Shown here in pieces: positions 12,000-24,200 of a stretch of 64,000 nucleotides of DNA. The translations under genes and the position numbers were made by a program. Numbering within the stretch: position 1 is the first letter of the stretch; each line of letters begins with the position of its first letter. The notes beneath the pieces are model-generated. The model saw only the letters and a program-made list of their open reading frames with translations. It was not told where the DNA came from and ran no database searches. This DNA comes from Rhizomys pruinosus (taxonomy: Eukaryota > Chordata > Mammalia > Rodentia > Spalacidae): NCBI GenBank assembly GCA_009823505.1, contig VZQC01006589.1:234969-298968 (forward strand), given 5' to 3'.

Positions 12000-12208
12000 G
12001 GTGTGTGTGTGTGTGTATGTGTGTGTTTGTGTGTATGCCTATATGTGTGGAAATATGTGTGATACAGTGTAACTGTGAAGGTTATAAGACAACTTCTTAC
12101 TTGAGTCAGAGTCAGTTTTCTCTTTCTCCCATGTTGGTCCTAGTGATAGAACCCAGGTTATCAAGTTCAGTGGCAAGCAACCTCACGTCTTGAGCTATAC
12201 TGTTGGCC
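12000..12208 (-). mobile_element. B3-like SINE, antisense, with (TG)n tail
   Basis: The TG run at 12000-12035 is the antisense CA tail. The body ends at the 5' head (GAGCTATACTGTTGGCC), with an antisense B-box region at GATAGAACCCAGGTTATC. Confidence 0.65.
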
Positions 12209-12240
12209 AATCAAAGTATTAATACTTAAAAACCAAATGT

Positions 12241-12462
12241 GGTACTAGGGATGTAGCTCAGTTGGTGAGGTGCTTGTTCATCATATATGAAACCAGAGTT
12301 CCATCGCCAGCACTAAGTAAGTCAGGCATGGCAACTCAAAGCTGTGTTCCTACCACTGGAGAGGTAAAAGCAAGAAGATCAGATATTTAAAGTTATCTTC
12401 TACCACATAGTAAGTTTCATAGTTAGCCTGGGCTACATGAGATCCAGTGTCAAAAAATAAAC
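12241..12462 (+). mobile_element. B4-type composite SINE (ID head plus B1-like body)
   Basis: ID-like head GGGATGTAGCTCAGTTGGTG, B box GAGTTCCATCGCC, then a decayed B1 body ending GGGCTACATGAGATCC and CAAAAAATAAA. Confidence 0.75.
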
Positions 12463-13220
12463 TTAAAAAAATGAATAATAAAAGTAAATGGGAAGACTTT
12501 AGAGATAACAGCAGTATGTGATTGCACTCACCGGCCCTTAGTGGTTTAGCAAATGCAAATTTTCCATTCATGTTCCTTTCAGTGTTAAATGTCATTTCAT
12601 TTAACACCTCATCTTTACCAACCATTCACAAAAACCTCCAAAACATTTATGTACCCAAGACTGCTGGGACGTCGTTTTCCTCCACAACCCATTTCTCTCA
12701 TGACCCTGTTCCTGTGTCCTGGTTACAGAATTTGCATGAAAAAGAAATCTGCTTTACAGCACTTTCAGACACAAATGCTCTGGTTTTTATTATTCTAATA
12801 AAAGCCACAAATTGTTGATTCTCTGCTCTCCTCTCTCACTGGGGAGTACATGTTGCCCAGGTAGAATTTGCTGTGCCAGTAGAATTCAGCACATTATTCA
12901 GAACTTTCTGGACACTTAGAATACTGAAGTTCCATGCCTATAAATAGATTAAGAAGAGGCTGAAGAAGCAACATTAATTTTGCAGGAGCATGGACGCAGC
13001 CACAAGCCTGTCCTTCGGGGAAGCCCATATGACATGAAGCAGCAGCAGGTCTGAAGAGTTCTGTGCCATGTTTCATCTTTTGTTGTTGAGACTGGGATGT
13101 TCATGTCCCATGTCATGAGAACAACAATGATTAGACGAGTAACAAAGTGGACAGAAGGGGTGGGATCTGCCTGAGGCGTTACTATAGGCAGAGTAGGTAG
13201 ATTGGGAAATAATCTAGCTC
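12463..13220. other. unique sequence, nothing recognised
   Basis: Overlapping open frames at 12522-12818 show no family match, codon bias or splice context that would support a gene. Confidence 0.5.
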
Positions 13221-13535
13221 AGTGTGTGTATGTTCATGTGTTGTATGCATATATGTAGAAGCCCGAGGCCAAACGTGGGGGTGTGTTCCTCAGGCACCCT
13301 TCAGCCCCACCAAAATTATTTGAGACACGGTCTCTTACTTTTACCTGGGATTTCTGATTTGGCAGGGCAGGTTGTCCAGCAAGCCCCAGGAATCCACTTG
13401 TCTCCAGCCTCCCAGAGCTTGGCTACAAGCTCACACGGCCAAACATGCCTTTGGATATGGGAGCTAAGGACTGAACTCACGTCCTCGAATTTGTGTTGCA
13501 AGTTCTTTACTGACTGAGCTATCTCCTCAGCACCA
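13221..13535 (-). mobile_element. ID_B1/B4-type composite SINE, antisense
   Basis: From left to right: TG-rich tail, an antisense B1-like unit (GAGACACGGTCTCTTACTTT ... GATTTGGCAGGGCAG), then an antisense tRNA head ending CTGAGCTATCTCCTCAGCACC. The order matches the known ID_B1 layout. Confidence 0.7.
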
Positions 13536-13564
13536 CAATCTTACTTTTGTAATGTACGTTTCTT

Positions 13565-13797
13565 CTTTTTGATATTTTATTTACTATTTTTATTTTATGT
13601 ATATGAGTGTATTGCCTCACATGTGTAAGAGCACCTGTGTCCTGCTTTGATCGTGGAGGTGAGAAGAGGGTGCTGGAGTCCCTGTAACTGGAGTTACAGA
13701 CAGTTGTTAGTCACTATGTCGGTGGTGGGAAACAAATCCAGGTCCTCTGCAAGAGCAGCTAGTGTTCTTAACTCCTGAACCATCTCTCCAACTCCCA
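13565..13797 (-). mobile_element. B2 SINE, antisense
   Basis: AGGTCCTCTGCAAGAGCAGC and ACCATCTCTCCAACTCCC are the reverse-complement B-box and head. The left end is an AT-rich antisense tail. Confidence 0.88.
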
Positions 13798-14587
13798 ACA
13801 TTTCTACTTTTGAGAAGCAATTACTACATCACTACACAGCTAACAATGGCAAAGCTGCTCAGAGAGATAGGAAATAAAAACATCTCATGGACTGCTGAGA
13901 GCGTGTGGTCTTAGTGGTTTCTCTGATTTCTGAGAGATAGACAAGCAGGTAAGTGAAAACAGACAAACATGAGAGGAAAAGGCAGAAGGACTCATGGGAT
14001 GGAGGATGCTGTCCAGAATTCCACAGGCTTGTTGTAACCTTTTGTGATTGTTAGTGTATGTTACCAACTACTCCTGAGGCATGCCTGGGACAGTACTTCT
14101 AGAGAGTTGTTAAACTGAAGAGGAATGATCCACCATTCCATGGCCTGGCATAGCAGACCAAAGAAAGGGAAAGGGAGAAAAGAAGTGAGCTATGCACCTG
14201 ATTCCCCACTCTTGCTTCCTGATCCACCAAGATGTGAGTAGTGAGTAGGCACAGCCAGGTGCTCCTGCGGCCACGAACTTCACCATGAACTCCACTGTGA
14301 ACTCCTCCATGCCTTTCTTCTTTGTTCTGATGGACTGTACCCTATTGAATTGCCAGTTATCTTCCCTTCAGCTGCTTCTGTCTGCTATTTTGTAACAGTA
14401 ACAAGAAAAGTAACCAATACACTTTCTGCCAAGACTACATTTGTTTCATACTGGATTTTAATAAACCTTCTGTATACTTAAGAATGATATTCAGGAAACT
14501 GCAGTTACTTCATAAGCAATTGCAGCAGTTTCTTTTATCCATTTATATTCACTTGTCTTTACCAGTACAGGGCAGCTAGGCTGGGCC
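13798..14587. other. unique sequence, nothing recognised
   Basis: No repeat or exon could be supported. Confidence 0.5.
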
Positions 14588-14593
14588 TGTGTG

Positions 14594-14636
<43 letters not shown>

Positions 14637-14770
14637 ATGTACATATGTGTGTGCAGGTGTCTGTATGTGTGTATGTGTGTTGCGTATGTGTGGGTATGTT
14701 TATGTGTGTATATGTGTGCACATGTATGTATGTGTATGTGTGCATGTGTGTATGTATGTGTGTGTGTTTC
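14588..14770. repeat. compound (TG)n / (TATG)n microsatellite
   Basis: A pure TG run at about 14597-14634 followed by degenerate TGTATGTGTG blocks. All open frames across it are repeat-derived Val/Cys or His/Thr peptides. Confidence 0.95.
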
Positions 14771-15164
14771 TCTGTTGCATTTTCTCATGTTTGCTCCTTC
14801 GATGCAGGCCACAGGTACTAGAGGGTTCACAATCAGGGGTTTTTGTATAAGTAACCATGTCCCTTCTCCTCCCTGGTTGGGTAACTCTGAGTTGAGTGTT
14901 GTGCACTGTCTCTGAGAGTTGTCCCCATGGGACTGATCTCTAGTCATCCATGGCAGAGGTTGCATGGATATGGTTCTCTCATTCAAAAGAAAAACTACTG
15001 TGGCTTGAGTCATTATATCAGCATCTGTCACTAGGGAAGCCAAGCCAAGACAGAAGTTATCTCAGGCTCTCTAGTCTTCCATTAGGAGTGATTTCATTAC
15101 CACTACCCCAACCACTATCATCACTATGATTATCACCATCCACTACCAGAACCACCACTTTTAG

Positions 15165-15272
15165 CCAAGGATTTCACTATATAGTCCAGGCTAGACTCTA
15201 ACTCTGGATGATCTAGCTTCAACCTCCTAAGTTCTGAGGTTACAGGCCTCCACTACCATGCCCAACATGAAA
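15165..15272 (-). mobile_element. B1 SINE fragment, antisense, old
   Basis: TATATAGTCCAGGCTAGACT ... TCTGAGGTTACAGGCC ... CACTACCATGCCCAAC is a decayed antisense B1 lacking part of the tail. Confidence 0.65.
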
Positions 15273-16301
15273 GGATTTCAGAAACAGTAGAGTTCCTATT
15301 GTCTGCTTTTGTTCAGAGGGGATGATCTACTAGTCATCTGTGAGGCATGGTGTCTGCTATAACAAAAGACCTCTACTTCCCAGTTTTCATACAAGAAGTG
15401 GCATTGCTGTTTCAGATCCTTTTAGCAATGGATGGTCAATTGCTAAGGGATGACACTGTCTTCCAAGCATAAGCTGTGAAGCAAGTATAAATGGTCATCA
15501 TTTTCTAGTTTGCAGTAACACTCTCAAGTTCTATTTATCTCATGCTAGTCTCTTCCATCCTGGATGGTAGCTGCATGTGTCTTAGCTGTGAGTCATTTAC
15601 TGCAATCTCTATTATAATCCCAATTACAAAGAAGGAAAAACCTTAGGCCTGTCTCATATACAAAAGTCACATAGCCAGCCAAGACTGGAACTGGGGAGGA
15701 AGACAAAACTGCTCGACTGAATTCCTGGGATAATCTGTAATAAAATGTCACCATCGACCATCTTTATCGTGAAAGAGATCCTGAGAGAGTTGTTTAACAA
15801 AAAGAAGGGAAATCTTAAAGTGCTCAGTGTGTAGGGAATCTTTATTAAGGGCAAGGAAGGGGAGTAGTGAAACATTGCCAACCTAGAACCTGATTCCGGC
15901 TTAGAAGCTACACAGTGACTGTCACTAGATCTTGCTCTTTGTCCAGAAACCAGTGCAGGGCTCAATGGCCCACCCAGTCAACAGAGAAATGGAAAATTTT
16001 CAATGTTAAGCAGAAAATAAGTGAAGCTTTTGCTGTGGGAACTGGTTTCCATTTTTGGCTAAAATGAAAGTTGGGATTATTTATAAAACTAAATGAAGCA
16101 AGATCTGGCAAAGGATAAAAGCCGAGTTGCTCTCTAGGACTGCTTGAATACCATGCCTAGAAATAAAAAGAAAAGTCATGATCTGTTAGAGTGAGAAGTT
16201 TCATAAGTTCTTGGGAATTTTACTCTGATAGTTCACTGCAGCTAATTTTCCACTTAAAATTGTTACTTTAGGGCTACTGGGAACTTTACTGAAAAGTCTG
16301 T
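15273..16301. other. unique sequence, nothing recognised
   Basis: No repeat or exon could be supported. Confidence 0.5.
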
Positions 16302-16500
16302 ACTAGGGACTTGGGTGGTAGCTCAGTGGGTAAAGTGCTTGTTGTGCAAGCATGGAGACAAGATTCAAACACTAACCCCAGAATCCAGGAGAAGAGATAG
16401 TAGCATCCTAGGAACTCTTGGCTAGCCCTTGTAACCAAAATGGAAAGCTCCAGTTCTCATTGAAACCCTATCTCAAAGAAGAGAAATAATATAGAAAGTA
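16302..16500 (+). mobile_element. ID_B1/B4-type SINE, old
   Basis: TGGTAGCTCAGTGGGTAAAG head, GTGCAAGCATGGAGAC and a decayed B1 portion ending ACCCTATCTCAAAGAAG. It runs into a CA then AT microsatellite. Confidence 0.7.
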
Positions 16501-16534
16501 ACACACACACTATATGTATATATATTTTTCCCCA

Positions 16535-16581
<47 letters not shown>
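16501..16581. repeat. (CA)n-(TA)n microsatellite
   Basis: Short ACACAC run then a 40-bp pure AT tract, grown from the tail of the preceding SINE. Confidence 0.9.
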
Positions 16582-16585
<4 letters not shown>

Positions 16586-17735
16586 GTCTGTCTTTTATTG
16601 TCTTTCTATTCTGTCCAGGTAACTTTCTCGTGGTCCCCTCCCCCCTCCTTGCCAGAGCTAAGCCTAGAGACTGTCAGCCTGCAGGCAGGAGACAGCCTTG
16701 AAGCTCACAGTCCTGTGGAAGTGCCAAATTTGGTTCAAGAAAGGGAAGAAGATCCTGTGGATAGTAGCCAGGCATGTGACTAAAGGACTATCAGACAATT
16801 ATTAAACTGCAACAGAACCAAATGTTTATGCCTGGTTTATGGAAGAACACGGACAAGGAACTCTACTCTGACTCTGGAACTGACAAGCTTTGCAGAGGCG
16901 TAAAGTTATCTGGTTTGTTTTTTTCCTTTTATGTATATATCTTTATCACTTTAGGAGAAGTTAAAATTCAGAGGGGTGGATAGAGTGGTGTTTTGTTTGC
17001 TTTTTATTTCTTAATGCTTCTTGTTCAGCCACCATGGGGACTGGCAGAGAGAATATGTCCAAATCTTAACAGCAGCATAGTTAAGTCCTGGTCATTACAT
17101 AGTTCTCTTGAATCATCTAGAAATGCAGAAACCATCTGCTTCATTTATTTATTTTTCATTTTCATTTATTATTTTATTTTACATTTATTCATTTTATTCT
17201 ATTTTGTTTGAAAACAGAGTTTTACTATCATGGGAAACAAGACCTTCACTCTGTAATAACAAATTCAAGAGACTAGGGAAAGCAAAATAATCCTTACTTT
17301 TTGAGTCTGCAGAAATGGTTGCCAGTCTAGAAAAAGACAAGAATGGCTAGCATGCTGCTGACTTGGCCTGGGGATGTGGTTCATAAAGTCTCAGTAGTGA
17401 GAAATCCCTGCCCTCCTTTTCCCATCGGCTGGCACTCCAGAGAGTTATGATATTTGCATTTATCTACCACAGCTGCCTCCCAGAATTACGCATGCTATTA
17501 CTTCAGGACACAAAGCCTTATCTGGTGAATACCCTGGAGTGTGAGATTGCCCCTTTTCTGTTGTGGGCTCAGTCACATAGCAGGTTGCATGTAAGTTTGA
17601 AGTTGGACAGCTCTGGGACCAGCAGGCACCTGCCACCTATCATGAGACAGAAGGGGCTAGCACCCCTGCTATTGAAGATTCTTTGATGAACTCAAAGCAC
17701 ATCTCCTACTGAAAATGGACCATAGCAACTTATTT
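16582..17735. other. unique sequence with an AT-rich patch
   Basis: 17130-17210 is a degenerate (ATTT)n patch. Nothing else was recognised. Confidence 0.5.
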
Positions 17736-17834
17736 CTTATACTACATAGCCCAGGCTGGTCTAGACCTCACAATCTGATCCTCCTTCAGTTTCCCTAGTG
17801 CTGGGATTACAGATTTGTACCAGCACTCCCAGCT
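17736..17834 (-). mobile_element. B1 SINE fragment, antisense
   Basis: CTACATAGCCCAGGCTGGTC ... GTGCTGGGATTACAGATTTG ... GCACTCCCAGC corresponds to an antisense B1 body. Confidence 0.75.
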
Positions 17835-18470
17835 GACTTTTCACACTGATTTCCATTCATACACAGATTTGCATAAGGCTCACCAAACCAATTTTATCCT
17901 TTCCAAATAATAGGTTCCAAATAAACCAGGACAGAGGTCCTCTCTTCACAAATAGCACAGTAGGAAGCATCAGCAAGCAGATCAGGTGTGCTCCACCAAG
18001 ACTATGTCCTGCCATCCTGAAGTATTCTGAAGAAATCACTGCTTTCTAACTCAAACAATGATTATGTTGGTGATAGCTACAGAAATTGGTATGTGCAAAG
18101 GAAGGGCAGACATGTTATTATTTGCCTTTAGAAAACAAGAAAAGGATATTACTTTCCACCTACCTAAGAGAGAGAAAACTGAATGATGAAAAATTCAGTT
18201 TCCTTAGAAGTGGAGAACTGAAAGGTGGTTTGCTGGAGTTTGGCAGAAAGGAGGAGGACGGGCTACAGAAAGGTTGTCCAAGGGCTAAGCTATGCTCAGA
18301 TCACAAAGGCCTGGTGTGCTGCTAAGATGGCTGAACAAGTTCAAAGAGTTAGAAGAAACAAATGGGTTTGCGTATTTCACCATAAAGAAGTAACAAAAAG
18401 TTGATGCAACAGATAACTTTAACCTGATTTAACTATCACACAATGTAGATACATATAAAAATATCACTGG
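17835..18470. other. unique sequence, nothing recognised
   Basis: No repeat or exon could be supported. Confidence 0.5.
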
Positions 18471-18776
18471 GTTGGAGAAATAGCTCAGCAGTGAAGGATA
18501 TGGCTGCCATTGTGGACAACCTGAGTCCAATTCCCAGCATACACACAGTGGCCAACAACTGTCAGTAATTTCAGTTCCAAGTGATCCAATACCTTCTTCT
18601 GACCTCCAGGGGCATTGCATGGCATGGGCACACTTACAGTCATACACATAAAATAATAAATAATAAAAAATAAAATAAATACACCCATACACATAAAATA
18701 ATAAATAAATAAAATAAATACACTCATACACATAAAATAATAAGTAATAATAAATAAAATAAAAATATTATACACG
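18471..18776 (+). mobile_element. B2 SINE with a triplicated tail
   Basis: GGTTGGAGAAATAGCTCAGC head and GAGTCCAATTCCCAGCA B-box region. The tail unit beginning CATACACATAAAATAATAA recurs at 18641, 18686 and 18725 (45, 39 and about 50 bp), a tandem amplification of the SINE end. It is the first of three head-to-tail B2 copies. Confidence 0.88.
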
Positions 18777-19009
18777 GGCCTGGAGAGATGACTCTGGGCT
18801 TAAGAGCAGTTTCTGCTCTTGCAGAAAACACAGGTTTGGAATTCAGAATTTACGTGGTGGCTTGCAACTGTCTATTAACTCCAGTTCCAGGAGTCTGACA
18901 CCCTCTTCTGATCTCTGAGGGCATTGTACACACATAGTACAGATACATACATGCAGGAAAAATACTCATACAGATAAAATAAAATAAATAAATCTTTTAA
19001 AATTATATC
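18777..19009 (+). mobile_element. B2 SINE (second of a head-to-tail trio)
   Basis: GGGCCTGGAGAGATGACTCTG head, GCTCTTGCAGAAAACACAGG and an AAAATAAAATAAATAAAT tail. It begins directly in the tail of the previous B2. Confidence 0.88.
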
Positions 19010-19013
19010 ATGG

Positions 19014-19240
19014 GGCTAGAGAGATGGCTCAGATGTTAAGACCACTGATTGCTCTTACAGAATACTCAGGTTCAATTCCCTGCACCCACATGGCAGCTAA
19101 TGGTTGTCTGTAACTCCAGTTCCAGGATATCCAACGCCCTCTTCTGACCTCCTATGGCATTTCATGACATAGATGCAGTCACATGCATGTAGGCAGTACA
19201 CACATACAGTAGAATAAAATAAAAATAATAAAAATAAAAT
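19014..19240 (+). mobile_element. B2 SINE (third of the trio)
   Basis: GGGGCTAGAGAGATGGCTCAG, GGTTCAATTCCCTGCACCC and an AAAATAAAAATAATAAAAAT tail. Separated from the previous copy by only a few bases. Confidence 0.9.
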
Positions 19241-19401
19241 ATATTATATAACATCCCATAAATATATACAACACTGTGGTTTCTGATACTAAAAAGGAAA
19301 GACCAGCTCAACACTCCACCATGACTCAGTATGATACAGCAAATCCCAAGGCAACACCAAATGTGATATCTCAATTTATAGGATATCATCCTTGGCTTCA
19401 G

Positions 19402-19584
19402 TTGTCAATTTGACATACCTGTGGAGCGGGAACCTCAACTGGGGAATTCTCTCTATCAGATTGGCCTGTGGGCATTTCTGTGAGGCATTTTCTTGATAGT
19501 AGACTGATGTGGGAGGGCCCAGCCCACTGTGGGTGTGGCTATCCTTAGACAGCTGGTCCTGGGTTGTACAATAAGAAAGCTTTG
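19402..19584 (+). mobile_element. rodent medium-reiterated repeat, left half (split by L1 copy 1)
   Basis: Matches the first half of the repeat at 57880-58284: a TCAA(T/C)TTGACA start, GCATTTTCTTGAT, GATGTGGGAGGGCCC(A)GCCCACT and GGTCCTGGGTTGTACAATAAG. The other half resumes at 25415. I cannot name the family safely; it resembles rodent hAT-derived or RMER-type repeats. Confidence 0.7.
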
Positions 19585-20156
19585 AGACTTGACTGCACAG
19601 AGCTTAGATCAGGAATTTCCCAGGACCACCTAAAGCACAGGTAGGAGCTGGGCACTTCAGCCAGGTGGATTGTTTTGTTCGATTCAATCATCTTTGGTTT
19701 GATTCAATCATCTTGTGTGGCTGTGGGGGCAGAGTTGTCCTGCTAGCTGGTATAAAAGGTGGGCCTGTTGCCACTGTGAGAATTGAGTGCACAGAGCTTA
19801 GACCGGGGATTTTTCCAGGACCACCTGAAGCACAGAGTATCGGGGGTGAGGGCTAAACAGACATAACACCACCCTCAAGTGGGATTGCTGAGGGAGTGTC
19901 CAAGTGGATTCTTTGGAGAACTTTCAGAACAGAAAGGGAAGAGTGAGTTAGACTTCCAATAGAAAGCCTAAAACTTAGACAAGTCAACACTCCACAAGCA
20001 AGGAGAAAAACAAATCAATAAAATAAACAAACAATGAAGGCATCTGAGAGAGGCAAGCAAAGCAAGTCTTCAACACAGTGAGCAGGCATTTGGTATTCAC
20101 ATTGGAATACAGTTCAAAGAGAAACCCACATGCCAGGGACATGAAGAAGGGACAAA
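19585..20156 (+). promoter_or_regulatory. L1 copy 1 5' UTR, tandem-monomer promoter with TATA motif
   Basis: A block around GCACAGAGCTTAGA(T/C)C occurs at 19582-19640 and again at 19782-19835, offset 194 bp, so the 5' end is a partial tandem of an approximately 194-bp monomer. TATAAAAGG stands at 19751-19759 inside the monomer. L1 copy 3 carries the same plan at 44827-45229. Promoter activity is inferred from position and from the monomeric promoters of other rodent L1s. Confidence 0.75.
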
Positions 20157-21256
20157 ATGGGAAAGGTGGGGGATAATTCCACACCAAGCTCTACCAACCC
20201 TGTGGAAGATTCCTACAGTGGGATCCCCCCGGGGATGGTGCAGGACACAAACATTAGAAGCACAATTGTGGACATACTCAAAGAAATCAAAGACTATAAA
20301 GAACAAGTTAGAGAACTAAGGAGAGAAAATGAAAAACTCAAGAAGGACCTAGAGAGAGAGAATGACAAACTCCGAGGGAGGTGGAAACACCGAAAAGATC
20401 CCATGTTGAAAAAGAAAAGGAATCCAACCAGCAAAGCAAAGAGCTACAGGAAGAGATTAAGAAGCTCCAAAAGGAAGTGGAAATACTAAAGAAATCAGAA
20501 GAGGAAATGAAAAAGGAAATCAAACCCTCATCCAATCAAGAGGAAAGGAATGGAAAAAGCCTCAGAAGTAGAATGGAGGATGCAGAACAAAGAATATCAG
20601 ACCTGGAAGATAACACAGAACAACTAAAAACCTCAAGTAAAGATTATGAAAAATTTAAAAATACACAAAAGTGGAACAACCAGGAACTGTGGGGCACTAT
20701 GAAAAGATGAAACCTCTGCATCATGGGAATAAAGGAAGGAGAAGAATCCCAAGAGAATGGTATTGATAAGATCTTCAACAGAATAATACATAAACATTTC
20801 CCCAAATGAAAAATAGAGAAACCAATACAAATACAAGAAGGACATAAAACTCAAAACAGACAAGATCAGAAAAGAAACTCTCCACTCCATATCATAGTTA
20901 AAACGCTAGATGCCCAAAACAAAGACAAAATTCTGAAAGCCACAAGAGAAAAACAACAAGTTACATATAAGGGGAAACCTATCAGAATTACAACTGACTT
21001 CTTAGTGCAAACTATGAAAGCAAGAAGAATGTGGAGCAAAGTATTCCCAATGTTAAAGGACTATAGATGCCAACCCAGGTTACTATACCCAACAAAAATG
21101 TCGATTATAGTTGAAGGAGAGAGAAAAATCTTCCATGACATAAACAAGATGAAAGAATACATGTCCAGAAAACCAACCCTTCAGAGAACACTTGAAGCAA
21201 TTCAAAGGACAGAAGAAAGGAACAACTATCCCCAGGCACCAAGAAAGAGAAATTAA
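20157..21256 (+). pseudogene. L1 ORF1 (RNA-binding chaperone), broken
   Basis: ORF1p is the trimeric RNA-binding protein that packages L1 RNA in cytoplasmic RNPs. The frame opens with MGKVGDNSTPSS at 20157, followed by a long charged coiled coil (about residues 35-150, KE-rich heptads such as ELRRENEKLKKDLEREND). The C-terminal RNA-binding part includes DFLVQTMKARRMW and LYPTKMS and ends ERNNYPQAPRKRN. About 366 codons, which fits ORF1p. It is disrupted by one frameshift near 20375 and nonsense codons at 20708-20710 and 20807-20809. Apart from these lesions the reading frame is easy to follow. Confidence 0.88.
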
Positions 21257-21294
21257 TAAAAGCAAAACTGCAGAAGTAGAAACCAAGACTAAAA

Positions 21295-24200
21295 ATGAAA
21301 ATGGACAATAAGGTGAAAGGAAACAACACACACCTATCAGTTATAACCTTAAATATTAATGGACTAAACTCCCCAATCAAAAGACATAGACTGGGAGATT
21401 GGATTAAGAAACAGAACCCATCTATACGGTGTCTACAAGAAACGCATCTTACCTTCAAGGATGGGCACCATCTTAAAGTGAAAGGATGGAAAAAAATATT
21501 CCAAGCGAATGATACCAAAAAGAAAGCAGGTGTTGCTATTTTAAGATCAGACAAAATAGACTTCGAAGTAAAAGAAATCAGAAGAGAAAAAGAAGGCCAT
21601 TAGATCTTTATCAAAGGAAAATTTCACCATGAAGATTTCACAATCAAGAATATATATGCCCCAAACTCTGGTGCACCAAACTTTATAAAGACAATTCTCC
21701 AGGACCACAAGGCACATATTAACCCCAGTACACTCATAGTAGGGGACATCAATACAACACTGAGCCCTTTGGACAGGTCAAGCAGACAAAGCATAAACAG
21801 AGAGACATCTGAATTGAATGATACGATACTCCAAACAGACCTCAGAGACATCTACCAAATATTACACCCTAATACCAGAGAATACACTTTCTACTCAGCA
21901 CCCCACGGAACATTCTCCAAAATCAACCACACACTGGGACACAGAAGAAACCTCCACAAATACAAAAAGATTGAAATAATTTCATGCATTCTATCAGACC
22001 ACAACACAATAAAGCTCATTATCAACACCAGGATAAACCCTACTATCTACAAGAACACATGGAGACTAAACAACACACTCCTGAATTATGAATGGGTCAA
22101 TGAAGAGATAAAGAAAGAAATAAAAGCATTTCTGGAACTGAATGAAAATTATAATACAACACAACAAAACCTATGGGATACTTTAAAAGCAGTCCTAAAA
22201 GGTAAGTTTATAGTCCTGGGTGCCTACATTAGAAAAACAGAAAGAGCACAAGTGAATGATCTAACACTGCAGCTAAAAACACTTGAGAGACAACAGATGA
22301 ACCCTAAACACAACAGACAGGAAGAAATAACAAAAATCAGAGCAGAAATCAATGAAATAGAAACAAATAAAACAAAACAAAAAATCAATGAATCTAAAAG
22401 TTGCTTCTTTGAGAGAATAAACAAGGTAGACAGACCTTAGCCCAGTTAACCAAAAGAAAGAAGAAACAACTCCAAATCAATACAATCCATGATGAAAGGG
22501 GAAATATCACAACAGACAAGGAAAAGATCCAGAAAATCATATGGGAATACTTCAAAAACCTATACTCTACCAAGTTTGAAAACCTAAAAGAAATGGATGA
22601 ATAATATCTGAAATCCTGGGAATCACCAAAGCTCAACCAAGAAGAGATCAACAGCTTAAACAGACCCATAATATATGAAGAAATTGAAGATATAAGAAAC
22701 CTCCCAACTCAAAAAAGCCCAGTCCCAGATGGTTTCACAGCACAATTCTATAAAACATTTCAAAAAGACTTACAACCATTATTACTCAAATTATTTAGAA
22801 GGATAAACAGAGGGAATTCTCCCAAATTTCTTCCTATGAAGCCAGCATCACTCTATTACCCAAACCAGGCAAAGATACAACCAAAAAGGAGAACTATAGA
22901 CCCATCTCATTAATGAACACAGATGTAAGAATTCTAAACAAGATACTTGCAAATCGCATACAGACCCACATCAAGAAGATCATCCATCATGACCAAGTTG
23001 GATTCATACCAGAGATGCAAGGATGGTTCAACATATGAAAATCAACAAATATCATCAAGCATGTAAATGGACTGAAAGACAAAAAACACAAGATCATTGT
23101 GTTTCAATCTCGATTGAGGGGGAAAAAAATCCAGTATCCCTTCATGCTTAAAGTCCTAGAGGGAATTGGATTGGAGGGATCATTCCTCAATGTAATCAAA
23201 GCCATATACAGGAAACCCACAGCAAATATCATCTTAAATGGGGAAATGAGAGAAGCATTCCCTTTAAAGGTAGGAACTCAGCAAGGCTGCCCCCTGTCAT
23301 CACTCCTGTTCAATATAGTGATTGAAACACTTGCTAGAGCAATAAGGCAAGAAAAGGAAATTAAAGGAGTACTAATAGGAATAGAGGAAGTCAAGCTATC
23401 CCTTTTTGCTGAAGATATGATTGTTTACATAAGAGATGCTAAAATCTCCTCCAGAAAACTCCTAGAAATGATTAAGAGCTTCAGTAAAGTGGTAGGATAC
23501 AAAGTTAACCTAGAAAAATCAGTAGCTTTTCTTTACACCAACAACAAGCAAATGAAGAAGGAATTCATGGAGGCCTTCCCACTCACAACAGCCTCAAAAA
23601 CAATAAAATACCTAGGAATAAACCTAACCAAATACCAAAGATGTCTACAACAAAAATTTTAAACCTTTAAAGAAAGAAATTGAAGAAGATATCAGAAGAT
23701 GGTAAAACCTCCCATGCTCATGGATTGGAAAAATTAATATAGTAAAAATGTCCATTCTAGTCAAACTCATGTATAGATTTAATGCAATCCCAATTAAAAT
23801 CACCAAGAGTTTCTTCTTGGGCTTGGAAAAAAGTCCTTAATTTCATTTGGAAAAACAAAAGACGCCAAATAGCCAAAGCAACCCTGAGTGAAAAGAGCAA
23901 TACAGGGGGGATCTCTATACCAGACTTCAACCTATACTACAAGGCTATAGTCATAAAAACATCTTGGTACTGGCACAAAAACAGACCTGTTGACCAATAA
24001 AACAAAACCGAAGATCCAAACTTGAGCACATACAATTTTAGCCACCTCATATTTGACAAGGGGGCAAGAAGACACAATGGAGGAAAGACAGCATCTTCAG
24101 CAAGTGCTGTTGGAAAAACTGGTCACCACTTGTAGAAGAATGAAATTAAACCCCTACCTCTCACCCTGTACAAAAGTCAACCTCAGATGGACTAAAGACC

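Noticed and set aside
14491..15043. 155-codon and other His/Thr or Val/Cys-rich frames
   Set aside because: They come from the (TG)n microsatellite and lack any domain.
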